Source of the DNA: Agarilytica sp045430345 | GTDB lineage: Bacteria; Pseudomonadota; Gammaproteobacteria; Pseudomonadales; Cellvibrionaceae | Assembly: GCA_045430345.1 (NCBI GenBank) | Contig: JAILXT010000003.1 | Coordinates: forward strand, 1-64,000 | Direction: 5' to 3' | Length of the DNA: 64,000 nt | In this document: in pieces, positions 32,637 to 40,986 of the stretch | How the letters are laid out: every line of letters begins with the position of its first letter | Position numbering within the stretch: position 1 is the stretch's first letter | Position numbers and translations under genes: made by a program | The notes under the pieces: generated by a model | Database searches by the model: none | Seen by the model: only the letters and a program-made list of their open reading frames with translations | Told to the model about the DNA's origin: nothing

Positions 32637-33815
32637 CTAGTCTCGGTCTGTTCGGATCCATTTAGTTTGTTTGCGCACGATATAGCCGAGGTAAATGACA
32701 ATTTTTGAAATAACATACACCGGTATGTGCAACATCTCTTTGACAGACAAAATATGGCGGCCGTGGGCGAACCACGTTAGTGAAATACTGATGAGCAATA
32801 AGGCAAATAAAGCGCTTGCCCCATAAAATAAGCCCCACTGGGAAAATAGAACGCCCCATACGATAAAAAAGCCCCATGCGGCGCCCATGATCATAACGAG
32901 TAAGGACAGAGGAGGAATAATTAAGTCGAGCATCATCCCCAGTGCCTCAATGCTTGGTTTTCCGACTGCACGTTTAAGCAAGCGCGGTGCAAATTGACTT
33001 AAGGTACTTAGGTGGCCGTGTTCCCATCGCTCTCTTTGTGTGGCTTCTGCCGCTTCGCTTGTGGGGAAATAGCTGTATACGAAGGCGTGGTCGCAGTAGG
33101 TCGCGCCCATCCCATGTTCGGCTAGCTCTACGCCTAAGCGCATGTCTTCGACGATATCGCCGGTTGCCAACTGTGCTTGGGCAATAGCCTCCCACGGAAA
33201 CGCCATGCCGGTGCCAGTAAGCGGCACCGGCATGCCAAGGCGGCTGAGCCCACGTAGACGTATTTTGTTTTTCACCAGGAAAGCAAATTCTGAAATTTTC
33301 ACGGCAATACGTGTTACGTCACCCCTTAGCATTAAATAGCATGCCTGGACGGGACGTTTACGGGCAATGACGGTTTGTTTGAGACGGGCGAGGGCGTTAT
33401 CCGCAACGATACAGTCCGCGTCGACAATGATGACAACATCTGGCGCGGTATCTAATTGCTTGAGATGGCGCATACCGAAATCGAGTGCGTATCCCTTTCC
33501 TCGCTCGGTGTCACTTTGACGCTCGATCACGGTAAAGCCAAAGGCGCGTGCGATGTCAGCGGTGGTGTCTTCGCAATTGTCAGCGATCACGACAACCTGG
33601 TCGTTGCTGGTAATTTGGGTTTTTAAGTTTTCCAGTGTTTTGGCGATCCCGCTTTCTTCATTATGTGCGGGTATGAGTATTGCGGCTGAGATATTACTGT
33701 TGTCAGTGAGGCCTATTTCTTTAGGTCTAATAAGCCCCAATAAGCATTCAATAACAAATACAACGACGGGTATTGCCAGCAGTACAAGCAAGGCATTGAA
33801 AATGAGATAGGTCAT
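32637..33815 (-). CDS. membrane-bound GT2 glycosyltransferase
   Basis: The protein is 392 residues. An N-terminal membrane helix is followed by a GT-A domain (ILIPAHNEESGIAKTL, VIADNCEDTTADIA, VVIIVDADCIVADNAL, QRERWEHGH) and about three C-terminal membrane helices. QRERW-like motifs occur in processive synthases of the cellulose, hyaluronan and PgaC group, so it could elongate a polymer at the inner membrane or be a related single-transfer enzyme. It overlaps the upstream membrane gene by 4 bp. Confidence 0.85.
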   Translation of the reverse strand: MTYLIFNALLVLLAIPVVVFVIECLLGLIRPKEIGLTDNSNISAAILIPAHNEESGIAKTLENLKTQITSNDQVVVIADNCEDTTADIARAFGFTVIERQSDTERGKGYALDFGMRHLKQLDTAPDVVIIVDADCIVADNALARLKQTVIARKRPVQACYLMLRGDVTRIAVKISEFAFLVKNKIRLRGLSRLGMPVPLTGTGMAFPWEAIAQAQLATGDIVEDMRLGVELAEHGMGATYCDHAFVYSYFPTSEAAEATQRERWEHGHLSTLSQFAPRLLKRAVGKPSIEALGMMLDLIIPPLSLLVMIMGAAWGFFIVWGVLFSQWGLFYGASALFALLLISISLTWFAHGRHILSVKEMLHIPVYVISKIVIYLGYIVRKQTKWIRTDRD

Positions 33816-34441
33816 GAGTGCTCGGTTTTGGCAGGTTGCGACGAATGCGAAATATTTATGTCGATAATGGGGCGTCGTTTGCGCAGCAATTGTCGTGCAT
33901 TTATATAAACGAGTGCAATCCCTGTGAGTTCAAAACCCCAATTAGCTTTAATCCCCAACCATTGTGCACCTAAAAAAGCATCGACGTTGTGAAAAGAGGA
34001 GGCGCGGATAAGTACGAATACGCCTAGGCTGCAGAGTCCGATAATCGCGAGCGCATGTAAACGAATGACGTTGTGGTAGAGCGCAATGAGTGCTGACATT
34101 CCGCACACCCCGAGGATACCAATGGTGATAATGAAGAATTCTTGGAAGACTTGCCTGCGTTCATACCACCCTTGTTGCCAAGCAAAATAGCGTGCGCTTG
34201 CGGTAAAAAAGGACTGTAAATCGAGTTGTTTGTTGATCCCCAAGGCAATCATTATCAGGGTAATACCTAACCATAAGTGTATTTGGCGTTTGGCTGGTGG
34301 GTTAAATATACGGCTATTTGATCGGTATACCTGTATGCCTTTGAAGGCACAGACGAAGTAAGCCAGTACGGTGAGCCAGCCCATAATACTTGGGTCGCCA
34401 ATCGCGGGTGACCATTCGATCTTCTCAAAAAAACTTCGCAT
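33812..34441 (-). CDS. six-TM membrane protein of exopolysaccharide locus
   Basis: The protein is 209 residues with six predicted membrane helices, starting near residues 22-35 (MGWLTVLAYFVCAF) and ending near 175-188. Conserved-looking features are the loop ITLIMIALGINKQLDLQ and the motif RASSFHNVDAFLG. Similar small membrane proteins of unknown function appear in exopolysaccharide loci. It is the first gene of the minus-strand group with the GT2 gene overlapping by 4 bp. Confidence 0.65.
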   Translation of the reverse strand: MRSFFEKIEWSPAIGDPSIMGWLTVLAYFVCAFKGIQVYRSNSRIFNPPAKRQIHLWLGITLIMIALGINKQLDLQSFFTASARYFAWQQGWYERRQVFQEFFIITIGILGVCGMSALIALYHNVIRLHALAIIGLCSLGVFVLIRASSFHNVDAFLGAQWLGIKANWGFELTGIALVYINARQLLRKRRPIIDINISHSSQPAKTEHS

Positions 34442-35004
34442 CTTTAATCACACAAAAGCTAGGCAGCACAAAACATGAAGGAAGGGTTTTGGTGAAATGA
34501 GAGGTGGATGGTAACGATGGCGTTTGATTAGGTCAATTTGGATGGGAGCCTATTCGACTGAAGCGTGGGCTGTTTGGGTCAATATTCGAGAAACTTTACG
34601 CTGCTGAGTGGGTGTAATCTATGGTTTTGGCGTACTGGGTGTCACGCTTGTGGCGTGTCGACGCCGTACTGTCGCTAATTTAAGTGCAATTTAGGGGGCA
34701 GGTTATTGGCAGGTATGACATCTAGCGGCTTTTCGTGTCGGTTTGTTTTACGACCAGCCGAATTGAGGATTTGAGCGCATGGCTGGAGCCATCAATATGG
34801 AAAACGGATAGGTGTTTTTGTGGCCTTTTACGATATTTTTCTATTGTTTGGCGACAAATCGATCAAAAATCGGCCTTTTCATGTGAAATTTGTCACACTT
34901 TCTTTGGTTTTATACCTTCCTGGAATACTTGTTGCTTTTTTGATTGAGGAATACTCAGGTGGTGAGTGTCTTTGATGTAAACATTTAATGGGGATGGATG
35001 AAAA
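34442..35004. other. 563-bp divergent intergenic region
   Basis: It separates the minus-strand glycosyltransferase group from the plus-strand DegT gene. Apart from the sigma-54-like site at 34921-34936 I see no gene, and the short open frames here have no protein character. Confidence 0.6.
34921..34936 (+). promoter_or_regulatory. sigma-54-like promoter before the DegT gene
   Basis: TGGAATACTTGTTGCT has GG and GC separated exactly as in the -24/-12 consensus (TGGCAC-N5-TTGC), with TTGC intact and T-rich sequence after it. It lies 69 bp before the aminotransferase ATG. The -24 half departs from consensus after TGG, so confidence is moderate. Confidence 0.5.
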
Positions 35005-36117
35005 ATGAGTGCTAAGTTAACAATTGTAGGTAAAGAAAAGGAATCGGTTGCGCAGCAGTCGGAGTTTCGGCCTGGCCTAGTTACTCGTTCCGACGGCGAG
35101 ACCCTGCGTTATATTGAAGATAAGCCACTCGACCTTGCCGCAGTTGGTGAATTCCTTAAAGCAAGTGAAGCCTCTAATCATTGGGCAAACTTTGGCCCGG
35201 TTTCTCGTCAGATTGAAGCTGCCATTGCCAAAGCCTTAAACTTAGATGAAAGCCTAAGAGTTGTCATGTGTGCCAGTGGTACAGCGGCAATGCATGGCAT
35301 CATTAATCTTCATGAAACCTTGGCGGAGAAAGATCTACGTTGGGTTACTTCCTCGTTTGGCTATTACAGCTCAATCCAAGGCCCACTGCGTAACGCTGAT
35401 ATTGTCGATTGCAATGATGACGGCATGTTGGATTTGGCCGAGCTGGATCCGACAAGCTTTGATGGCATGGTGGTGACGAATACGTTTGGCCAAAAGAAAA
35501 GCATGGACAAGTATCTTCGTTATGCCGCTGCGCATGGGAAGATTTTGTGTGTGGACGCAGCGATGGCGTTTGGCTCGCATCAGCATGGCGCGAACGAGTG
35601 CATTAGTTTTCATCACACAAAGCCTTGGGGCTTTGGTGAAGGCGGTTGCGCGATCGTGGCTGCTGAGCATGAAAATTTATTTCGTAGCATTATTTGCTTT
35701 GGTCACGAGCCCGGTGAAGAGGTTAATCGCCGAGCGAGCAATGGCAAAATTTCGGATGTCTCTTGCGCGTTTGGGATGATGCGTTTACAGCAGATGGAAA
35801 CGCTAGGAAGCCAATATCGTGAACAATATCGTCGTATTGCACGCATTGGTAGGCAGGTCGGGTTAGGCATATTGTCTGATGTAGATGAGCATCCGGGTAT
35901 TCCCGCGAGTGTGCCGTTTTTAACGCCGCTCGCGCTTGAAGACTTTAAAGATCCTCTAGTGCCGACTGGCCGTTATTATCACCCCTTAACCCAAGCGGAA
36001 AAGGCCTTTGATATTTACGATCGCATTGTGAATGTGCCCTGCCATCCTGGTATGGCAAAGTTGACTGATCTAGAGATAAAAAAAGCACTAGAAACATTTG
36101 TTAGCCGCTGTTTTTAG
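35005..36117 (+). CDS. DegT/DnrJ/EryC1/StrS family PLP protein
   Basis: This 370-residue protein has a fold-type I PLP domain: CASGTAAMHG, TNTFGQKKSMDKYL, and the PLP lysine K206 in SFHHTKPWGFGEGG, where the usual motif is FxxTKxLxxGEGG. Family members transaminate keto-sugars to amino sugars on nucleotide carriers for polysaccharide building. The region usually holding the aspartate before the lysine reads CVDAAMAFGSH, in agreement. It is followed 77 bp downstream by a GT4 gene. The sugar is unknown. Confidence 0.85.
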   Translation: MSAKLTIVGKEKESVAQQSEFRPGLVTRSDGETLRYIEDKPLDLAAVGEFLKASEASNHWANFGPVSRQIEAAIAKALNLDESLRVVMCASGTAAMHGIINLHETLAEKDLRWVTSSFGYYSSIQGPLRNADIVDCNDDGMLDLAELDPTSFDGMVVTNTFGQKKSMDKYLRYAAAHGKILCVDAAMAFGSHQHGANECISFHHTKPWGFGEGGCAIVAAEHENLFRSIICFGHEPGEEVNRRASNGKISDVSCAFGMMRLQQMETLGSQYREQYRRIARIGRQVGLGILSDVDEHPGIPASVPFLTPLALEDFKDPLVPTGRYYHPLTQAEKAFDIYDRIVNVPCHPGMAKLTDLEIKKALETFVSRCF

Positions 36118-36194
36118 CTGACATTTCCCAGTAGTATCTTCCCCTTTTTACATTTACGAAAAGCGGGAAGGTGCGCCTCCCCGGCGAGACGGAT

Positions 36195-37589
36195 ATGCCG
36201 ACATCGACATCTTCACCTAAATCTTCTCATCCAGATAAGCCCAAAGTACTTTTTCTCGCGAGTGACTGTAACCCTCAATGGCACTCTCTGCCGGCGTTAA
36301 TCGCTGAATATTTTCGTTCATTGCTCGATTACGCGGATCTCACATTGGTCACCCACGTTAGAAACCGTGAAAATTTAGCGCCTTGGTTACCTGAAGCTGT
36401 AAAAGTGCGCTATATCGATAACGAGAAACTCGCACGCCCGCTTTATAATTTAACGAAATGGCTAACGGGCGACCCAAATAAAGCGCTGACTTTACAAGTG
36501 GCGCTGAGCTATCCCAGCAATATTTATTTTGAATACTGTGTTTGGCGTGAATTCAAAGATGAGTTGCAGGCAGGTAAGTACGACATTGTGCATAGAGGAA
36601 GCCCGATGTCGCCGACGATCCCGAGTCCGATGGCTAAATGGAGCCCGGTGCCCTTTGTGATTGGTCCTGTGCTTGGCGGTTTGCCTTGGCCAAAACAATT
36701 CAAAGGTGAAATGCGACGCGAAGGCGAATGGATGAATTATTTTCGCGCGGCGCATAAGTGGTTACCCTATTATTCTTCCACATATAAACATGCCTCGGCG
36801 ATCCTTGCAGGGTATGCACACACGATGGGCGACATCCCCAAGCGAGATGTTGACCGTGTTATCGAGTTTTCCGAAGGTGGTATCCATCCCGAAGATTTTC
36901 CAGAAAGATCTTTTGTGTCATTAGATGAAGAGGAAGGTGGGCCAGATAAAAAAGCTACCATCTTGTTTGTGGGGCGTTTGGTGCCCTTTAAACAGCCAGA
37001 AGTGCTGATTCGCTGTGTTCAAAAAAGTGACGAATTAAAAAAGCATCGACTGGTTATTGTGGGTGATGGCCCCGAGCTTCCTAGATTAACCTTGCTTGTG
37101 AAAGCGCTGGGTTTAGATGCGTGTATAGAATTAACGGGAACCCTTCCCGTTGATCGCGTCCGAGAACTAATGTATCAAGCAGATATCTTTGCGTTCCCCA
37201 GTATTCGTGAACAAGGGGGGGGCGTGTTAACGATGGCGTCTATGGCAAGTACGCCCTGTGTTGTTGTCGACTACGGCGGTCCGTCTTGTCGAGTGCCTAA
37301 TGGATGTGGAAAGAAAATACCCTTAGGGTCCGCAGAGTCGATTATTGATGGATTCGTTGATGCGCTGGAAGCCATGGTTCAAGATCGTGAAGGTACGCGT
37401 CAGCTTGGCGTCGCGGCACGACAGTTTACACAGCGTTTTTATAGCTGGGATTGGAAAGCGAAAAAAACGGCAGAAATCTATGACTGGGTGCTGGGCGGGC
37501 GTCCGATAAAACCTGATTTTTGGTCAGAAGATATCGGCGCAAAAGCCGATGGTGGTATCCTGAGTCAGGCGTCCCGTATTTCCTTTTAA
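36195..37589 (+). CDS. GT4 family glycosyltransferase
   Basis: The product has about 464 residues from the ATG at 36195; an in-frame GTG at 36171 would add eight residues. The C-terminal Rossmann domain is typical of GT-B retaining enzymes: TILFVGRLVPFKQPEVLIRC, LVIVGDGPELPRL, ELTGTLPVDRVRELMYQADI, and the FPSIREQGGGVLTMASMAS region in place of EGFG. It transfers a sugar from a nucleotide donor during repeat-unit assembly. It is probably co-transcribed with the DegT gene and convergent with the Gfo/Idh gene. Confidence 0.85.
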   Translation: MPTSTSSPKSSHPDKPKVLFLASDCNPQWHSLPALIAEYFRSLLDYADLTLVTHVRNRENLAPWLPEAVKVRYIDNEKLARPLYNLTKWLTGDPNKALTLQVALSYPSNIYFEYCVWREFKDELQAGKYDIVHRGSPMSPTIPSPMAKWSPVPFVIGPVLGGLPWPKQFKGEMRREGEWMNYFRAAHKWLPYYSSTYKHASAILAGYAHTMGDIPKRDVDRVIEFSEGGIHPEDFPERSFVSLDEEEGGPDKKATILFVGRLVPFKQPEVLIRCVQKSDELKKHRLVIVGDGPELPRLTLLVKALGLDACIELTGTLPVDRVRELMYQADIFAFPSIREQGGGVLTMASMASTPCVVVDYGGPSCRVPNGCGKKIPLGSAESIIDGFVDALEAMVQDREGTRQLGVAARQFTQRFYSWDWKAKKTAEIYDWVLGGRPIKPDFWSEDIGAKADGGILSQASRISF

Positions 37590-37609
37590 TGGGGCGCATT
37601 GCCCCGGAT

Positions 37610-38719
37610 TTAGAAACGGCTTTTTGTAAAATAGGTCGTTGCTGCCGTGCCTGCGTACTGTAATGCAAGTGCGACTTCATTTACGTGAAGCGAAAAGTCA
37701 GCATTAAGTTGAATGGATTTTCCTTTATTGACCGCCTCCGCTAGATCTTGAACACCCAATAGAAAATCCATTTTAGTATTGCCACGATTAACTTTGTTTA
37801 CATTAACTTCGTAGGGTAGTTTTACTTTCTTCTTAAATGGGGAGAGGAAGGTCTTTCGGCGTATTCTCATGAGTTTTCGAAAATATACTGGGTCGTTATT
37901 GTCCCAGCACTCATTCATATAAAGTACGCCTTTATCACCGAAGAGTCTTATCGAGTGATCGTGGGGCGCCACGATTGTTGTGCTTAGGCGTACTACAACG
38001 CCGCTTTCAAATTTTAATAAGCCAAACGAAATATCGGCGGTGTCTGCAGGGCGGAGTGCGGGTTCAGGTTGAACTTTCTCGGGGACGACGCAATCAGAAA
38101 AAGCGGTAACCGTTTTCACTGGGCCAAATATTTCCATCAGCCACGCTAAGTAGTAACCGGCATGTTCGAGTGTGCAGCCCACTTCAAATTCATCTCGATA
38201 AGGCCAGGGAGCGCCGGAGATGCTCATCCACTTTTTGTAGGCCATTTTATGCACGAGGCCGTCGTCCAGTTCGGCGTATACAAGCTTTATGTCGCCGCAT
38301 AAATCTTTCTTCACTGCGTGAGACAGTGTTTGGGCGGACTTCCCTAAAACACTGCAAGGTGCGGAAGAGATATGTAAACCTTTATCTTTTGATAGGTCGA
38401 CCAGCGCGCGCGCGTCGTCGAAGTTCATTGCCAGAGGCTTTTCGCTGTAGACGTTTTTACCGGCCTCTAAACACTGTTTGGATATGGCATAGTGTGAGCG
38501 AGGGTCGGTAAGGTTTAACACGATGCTGACGGATGCATCACTTAATAAAGCTTCGATGCTTGCGTATTTTTTAAGTGAATAAAATTCAGTGAACGTTTTC
38601 AGCCGTTCTTCATCTTTATCGTAAACGCCGGCGATGTTCAATTCCGGATAGGCATCTATAGTCGCGAGGTAATAGTCGGCTACAAAGCCACAGCCGATCA
38701 GGGCTATATGTGTTGTCAT
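37610..38719 (-). CDS. Gfo/Idh/MocA family oxidoreductase
   Basis: The protein is 369 residues. The N-terminal NAD(P)-binding motif is IALIGCGFVADYYLATID, the catalytic-region motif is NVYSEKPLAMNFDDAR (EKP), followed by a C-terminal alpha/beta domain (FEVGCTLEHAGYYLAWLMEIF). Enzymes of this family oxidise or reduce sugar hydroxyls, often nucleotide sugars in surface polysaccharide pathways. It lies 6 bp after the GT4 gene on the minus strand and is the last gene of that operon. Confidence 0.87.
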   Translation of the reverse strand: MTTHIALIGCGFVADYYLATIDAYPELNIAGVYDKDEERLKTFTEFYSLKKYASIEALLSDASVSIVLNLTDPRSHYAISKQCLEAGKNVYSEKPLAMNFDDARALVDLSKDKGLHISSAPCSVLGKSAQTLSHAVKKDLCGDIKLVYAELDDGLVHKMAYKKWMSISGAPWPYRDEFEVGCTLEHAGYYLAWLMEIFGPVKTVTAFSDCVVPEKVQPEPALRPADTADISFGLLKFESGVVVRLSTTIVAPHDHSIRLFGDKGVLYMNECWDNNDPVYFRKLMRIRRKTFLSPFKKKVKLPYEVNVNKVNRGNTKMDFLLGVQDLAEAVNKGKSIQLNADFSLHVNEVALALQYAGTAATTYFTKSRF

Positions 38720-38725
38720 GTCGTG

Positions 38726-39928
38726 TTACTCAGAGTCGGCGGAAAATAGCGTCGCCAGTTTATCGACTTGGTCTTCGATATTGAATTCTTCTTCGACCTT
38801 CGTGCGCGCTTGGGCGGCGATACGTTTGCAGAATGTTTGATCGTCCGCGTAGCGTGCGATAGCGTCGGATAGACTGACGGGGTCTGATGGGCTAACGACT
38901 TGTCCTGTCTCGCCATCGATCACCAGTTCCGTGATGCCGCCGACATAGGTGGCGATGACAGGAATGCCGATTGCCATGGCTTCCATAAGGGCTACGGGGA
39001 TGCCTTCAGCGAAACTAGGCAGCACGAAAATATCGCTAGCGCGTAAGGTGTTGGCGATGGTTTCTTGGTCTACGAAGCCACCGAAGATCACGCGATCATC
39101 AACATCCATTTCTTTTGCTAAATTTTCTAGGAAGGCGCGATCTTCACCGTCGCCAAGCAGTATCAGTTCCACTTTAATGTTCTGCGCTTTTAGAAGGTTC
39201 AAACTCTCGAATAAAATAGGCACGCCTTTTTCGGCGGACAGCCGGCCGACGTAAACGAGCTTGGTCGCTTTTCTCTCCGGTGTTTTGAATTCAAACTGTT
39301 TGAGATCTACGCCGCAGCGCACGATATTAAATTTAGACCAGTGGGCTTTATCCGAATAAAGCATCATTTGGCTTGTGCAAAAGTGGCCGATACAGGAGAT
39401 AAACTTAGAATGTTCTGTTTTCTTGTCGAGTGCCCAGTGTAAGCCGTCAAAAAATATGTGGGGGCCGTGTATGCTGATGCTGAACGGAATCCCAGCTAAC
39501 TTGGCCGCGAACAGTGTGACATTGCCGCTGTTGTCTCCCAGATGGTTATGTAAGTGGTCGATCTTGTCGAGCTTTAGTTTTTTTGCAAGCGCGATGGCTT
39601 CTAGAAAATACACGATCTGCAAAAAATGGCCTTTAATGCCAGGTCGCGCCGTTTTTAGTGCGAGTAGTTTGGTTTTTATAAAGATTAGGGGGTTTGATAA
39701 AAATAGCCCAATACCCGTGAACACCAAAGAGAAAAGATTAAAAGGCAGCAGGTATTGCGTGTTCTTTTTTTCCTGGATGACTTCACTGTCGACATCATGG
39801 TCACTTCCCGTTTTCCGAACGGAATAGGTGAGCACATCAAAACCGCGCTGGCGTAAGCCGATGACTTCCCTTCTGATAAAGGTATCGGTGGCGCGGGGGT
39901 AGGTGTTTGTGAAGTAAGCGATGCGCAT
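38726..39928 (-). CDS. GT4 family glycosyltransferase
   Basis: The protein is 400 residues. GT-B features are an N-terminal domain with HLHNHLGDNSGNVTLFAAKL, a C-terminal domain with LVYVGRLSAEKGVPILFESL, ELILLGDGEDRAFLENLAKE and DIFVLPSFAEGIPVALMEAM (the E-x7-E site). It acts in the cytoplasm on lipid-linked sugars. It is the fourth gene of the five-gene minus-strand operon 37610-44147. Confidence 0.88.
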   Translation of the reverse strand: MRIAYFTNTYPRATDTFIRREVIGLRQRGFDVLTYSVRKTGSDHDVDSEVIQEKKNTQYLLPFNLFSLVFTGIGLFLSNPLIFIKTKLLALKTARPGIKGHFLQIVYFLEAIALAKKLKLDKIDHLHNHLGDNSGNVTLFAAKLAGIPFSISIHGPHIFFDGLHWALDKKTEHSKFISCIGHFCTSQMMLYSDKAHWSKFNIVRCGVDLKQFEFKTPERKATKLVYVGRLSAEKGVPILFESLNLLKAQNIKVELILLGDGEDRAFLENLAKEMDVDDRVIFGGFVDQETIANTLRASDIFVLPSFAEGIPVALMEAMAIGIPVIATYVGGITELVIDGETGQVVSPSDPVSLSDAIARYADDQTFCKRIAAQARTKVEEEFNIEDQVDKLATLFSADSE

Positions 39929-40000
39929 GTGAATCTCGTTTGTGTGCGTGTCTTTTTAAGTTGAGTAAGCTGTGCGATTTTTGTAAGTGGTGCTGAATTT

Positions 40001-40930
40001 CTAGTCGTTTAATGATGGCCTTGGTTGCCAGTGCAGCAGCGTTTTTGCTTTTTCATTACTGAATAAAAAAGGGGTGTGTCGTGCGTTCACACTGTTTTTG
40101 CGAACACCGTCAGGAACCTTCTCGATCAGTTTTAGGTGAAAGCGGAGTATTGTCATAAGTACCGCGTAAATTTGCCAAGGCAGGGGGATCGTTGTACCGA
40201 TAAAGCCTTTCTGTTTTAGCTTTTCCAGGTATGCGGATTGCTTGGGTAGGCTGTCGTTCGTTAGGTGAATAACACTGTTTTTGACTTCTGTGTTTTCTGC
40301 GGCAAGTACGCACGCGTTAGCCACGTCGACAACGTGCACGGCGGGGACTTCGCCAGCATGTAAACTTGCGAGCATTTTAAAGCCCGCATGAGCGTTCGAT
40401 AGTTGCGTTGCATCGTAAACTAAGCCGGGACGAAGAATGATAAGTTCATGAGATTCGTCATGCCATTGCATGCAAAGATTTTCTTGATCACGTTTCATTT
40501 TGGCGTACTGGCCAAGTGCCGAGTCAATTGTTTGCATGGCCGTGTTTTCATCTATCACGCTCATGGGCGCTTTGCTTTGATAGTTGAGCACGGAAATACT
40601 GCTTAAATCGATAAGGCGCGTGACGCGTGCGGTTTTTGCCGCCGAGAGTACGTTTTTGGTAGCGGTGATCGTGTCGGTGTATTGATTATGCCCTTGCATG
40701 ACCGCGGCGAGATGAATAATTGCCTCGTACCCTTGTAATGCGTCAGCGAGCCGTTGAGGCGAATCAGTATCGCATAAATCACAGCGTAGAATGTCGAGTG
40801 CGTCGTTTGATTGCCAGGCTTCTGGCACGGCATTTCTGACGACTGCGAGCACGTTATGGCCAGCAGAGAGCGCAGCGTTAACAACGTGCTGGCCAATAAA
40901 CCCGTTTGCACCCGTAATAGCAATTTTCAT
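40001..40930 (-). CDS. NAD-dependent epimerase/dehydratase
   Basis: The protein is 309 residues. It is an extended SDR with ITGANGFIGQHVVNAAL, ALQGYEAIIHLAAVMQGH and YAKMKRDQE (YxxxK). The SSIS strand supplies the catalytic serine region. The family acts on nucleotide sugars (4-epimerases, 4-reductases); the substrate here is unknown. It is shorter at the C-terminus than GalE. It sits between the fusion enzyme and the GT4 gene in one operon. Confidence 0.84.
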   Translation of the reverse strand: MKIAITGANGFIGQHVVNAALSAGHNVLAVVRNAVPEAWQSNDALDILRCDLCDTDSPQRLADALQGYEAIIHLAAVMQGHNQYTDTITATKNVLSAAKTARVTRLIDLSSISVLNYQSKAPMSVIDENTAMQTIDSALGQYAKMKRDQENLCMQWHDESHELIILRPGLVYDATQLSNAHAGFKMLASLHAGEVPAVHVVDVANACVLAAENTEVKNSVIHLTNDSLPKQSAYLEKLKQKGFIGTTIPLPWQIYAVLMTILRFHLKLIEKVPDGVRKNSVNARHTPFLFSNEKAKTLLHWQPRPSLND

Positions 40931-40986
40931 ATATGCGGTTTTTCGTTATCGTTTGTTATCTGTTCGGCGTGTGATGCGTCACCTTA

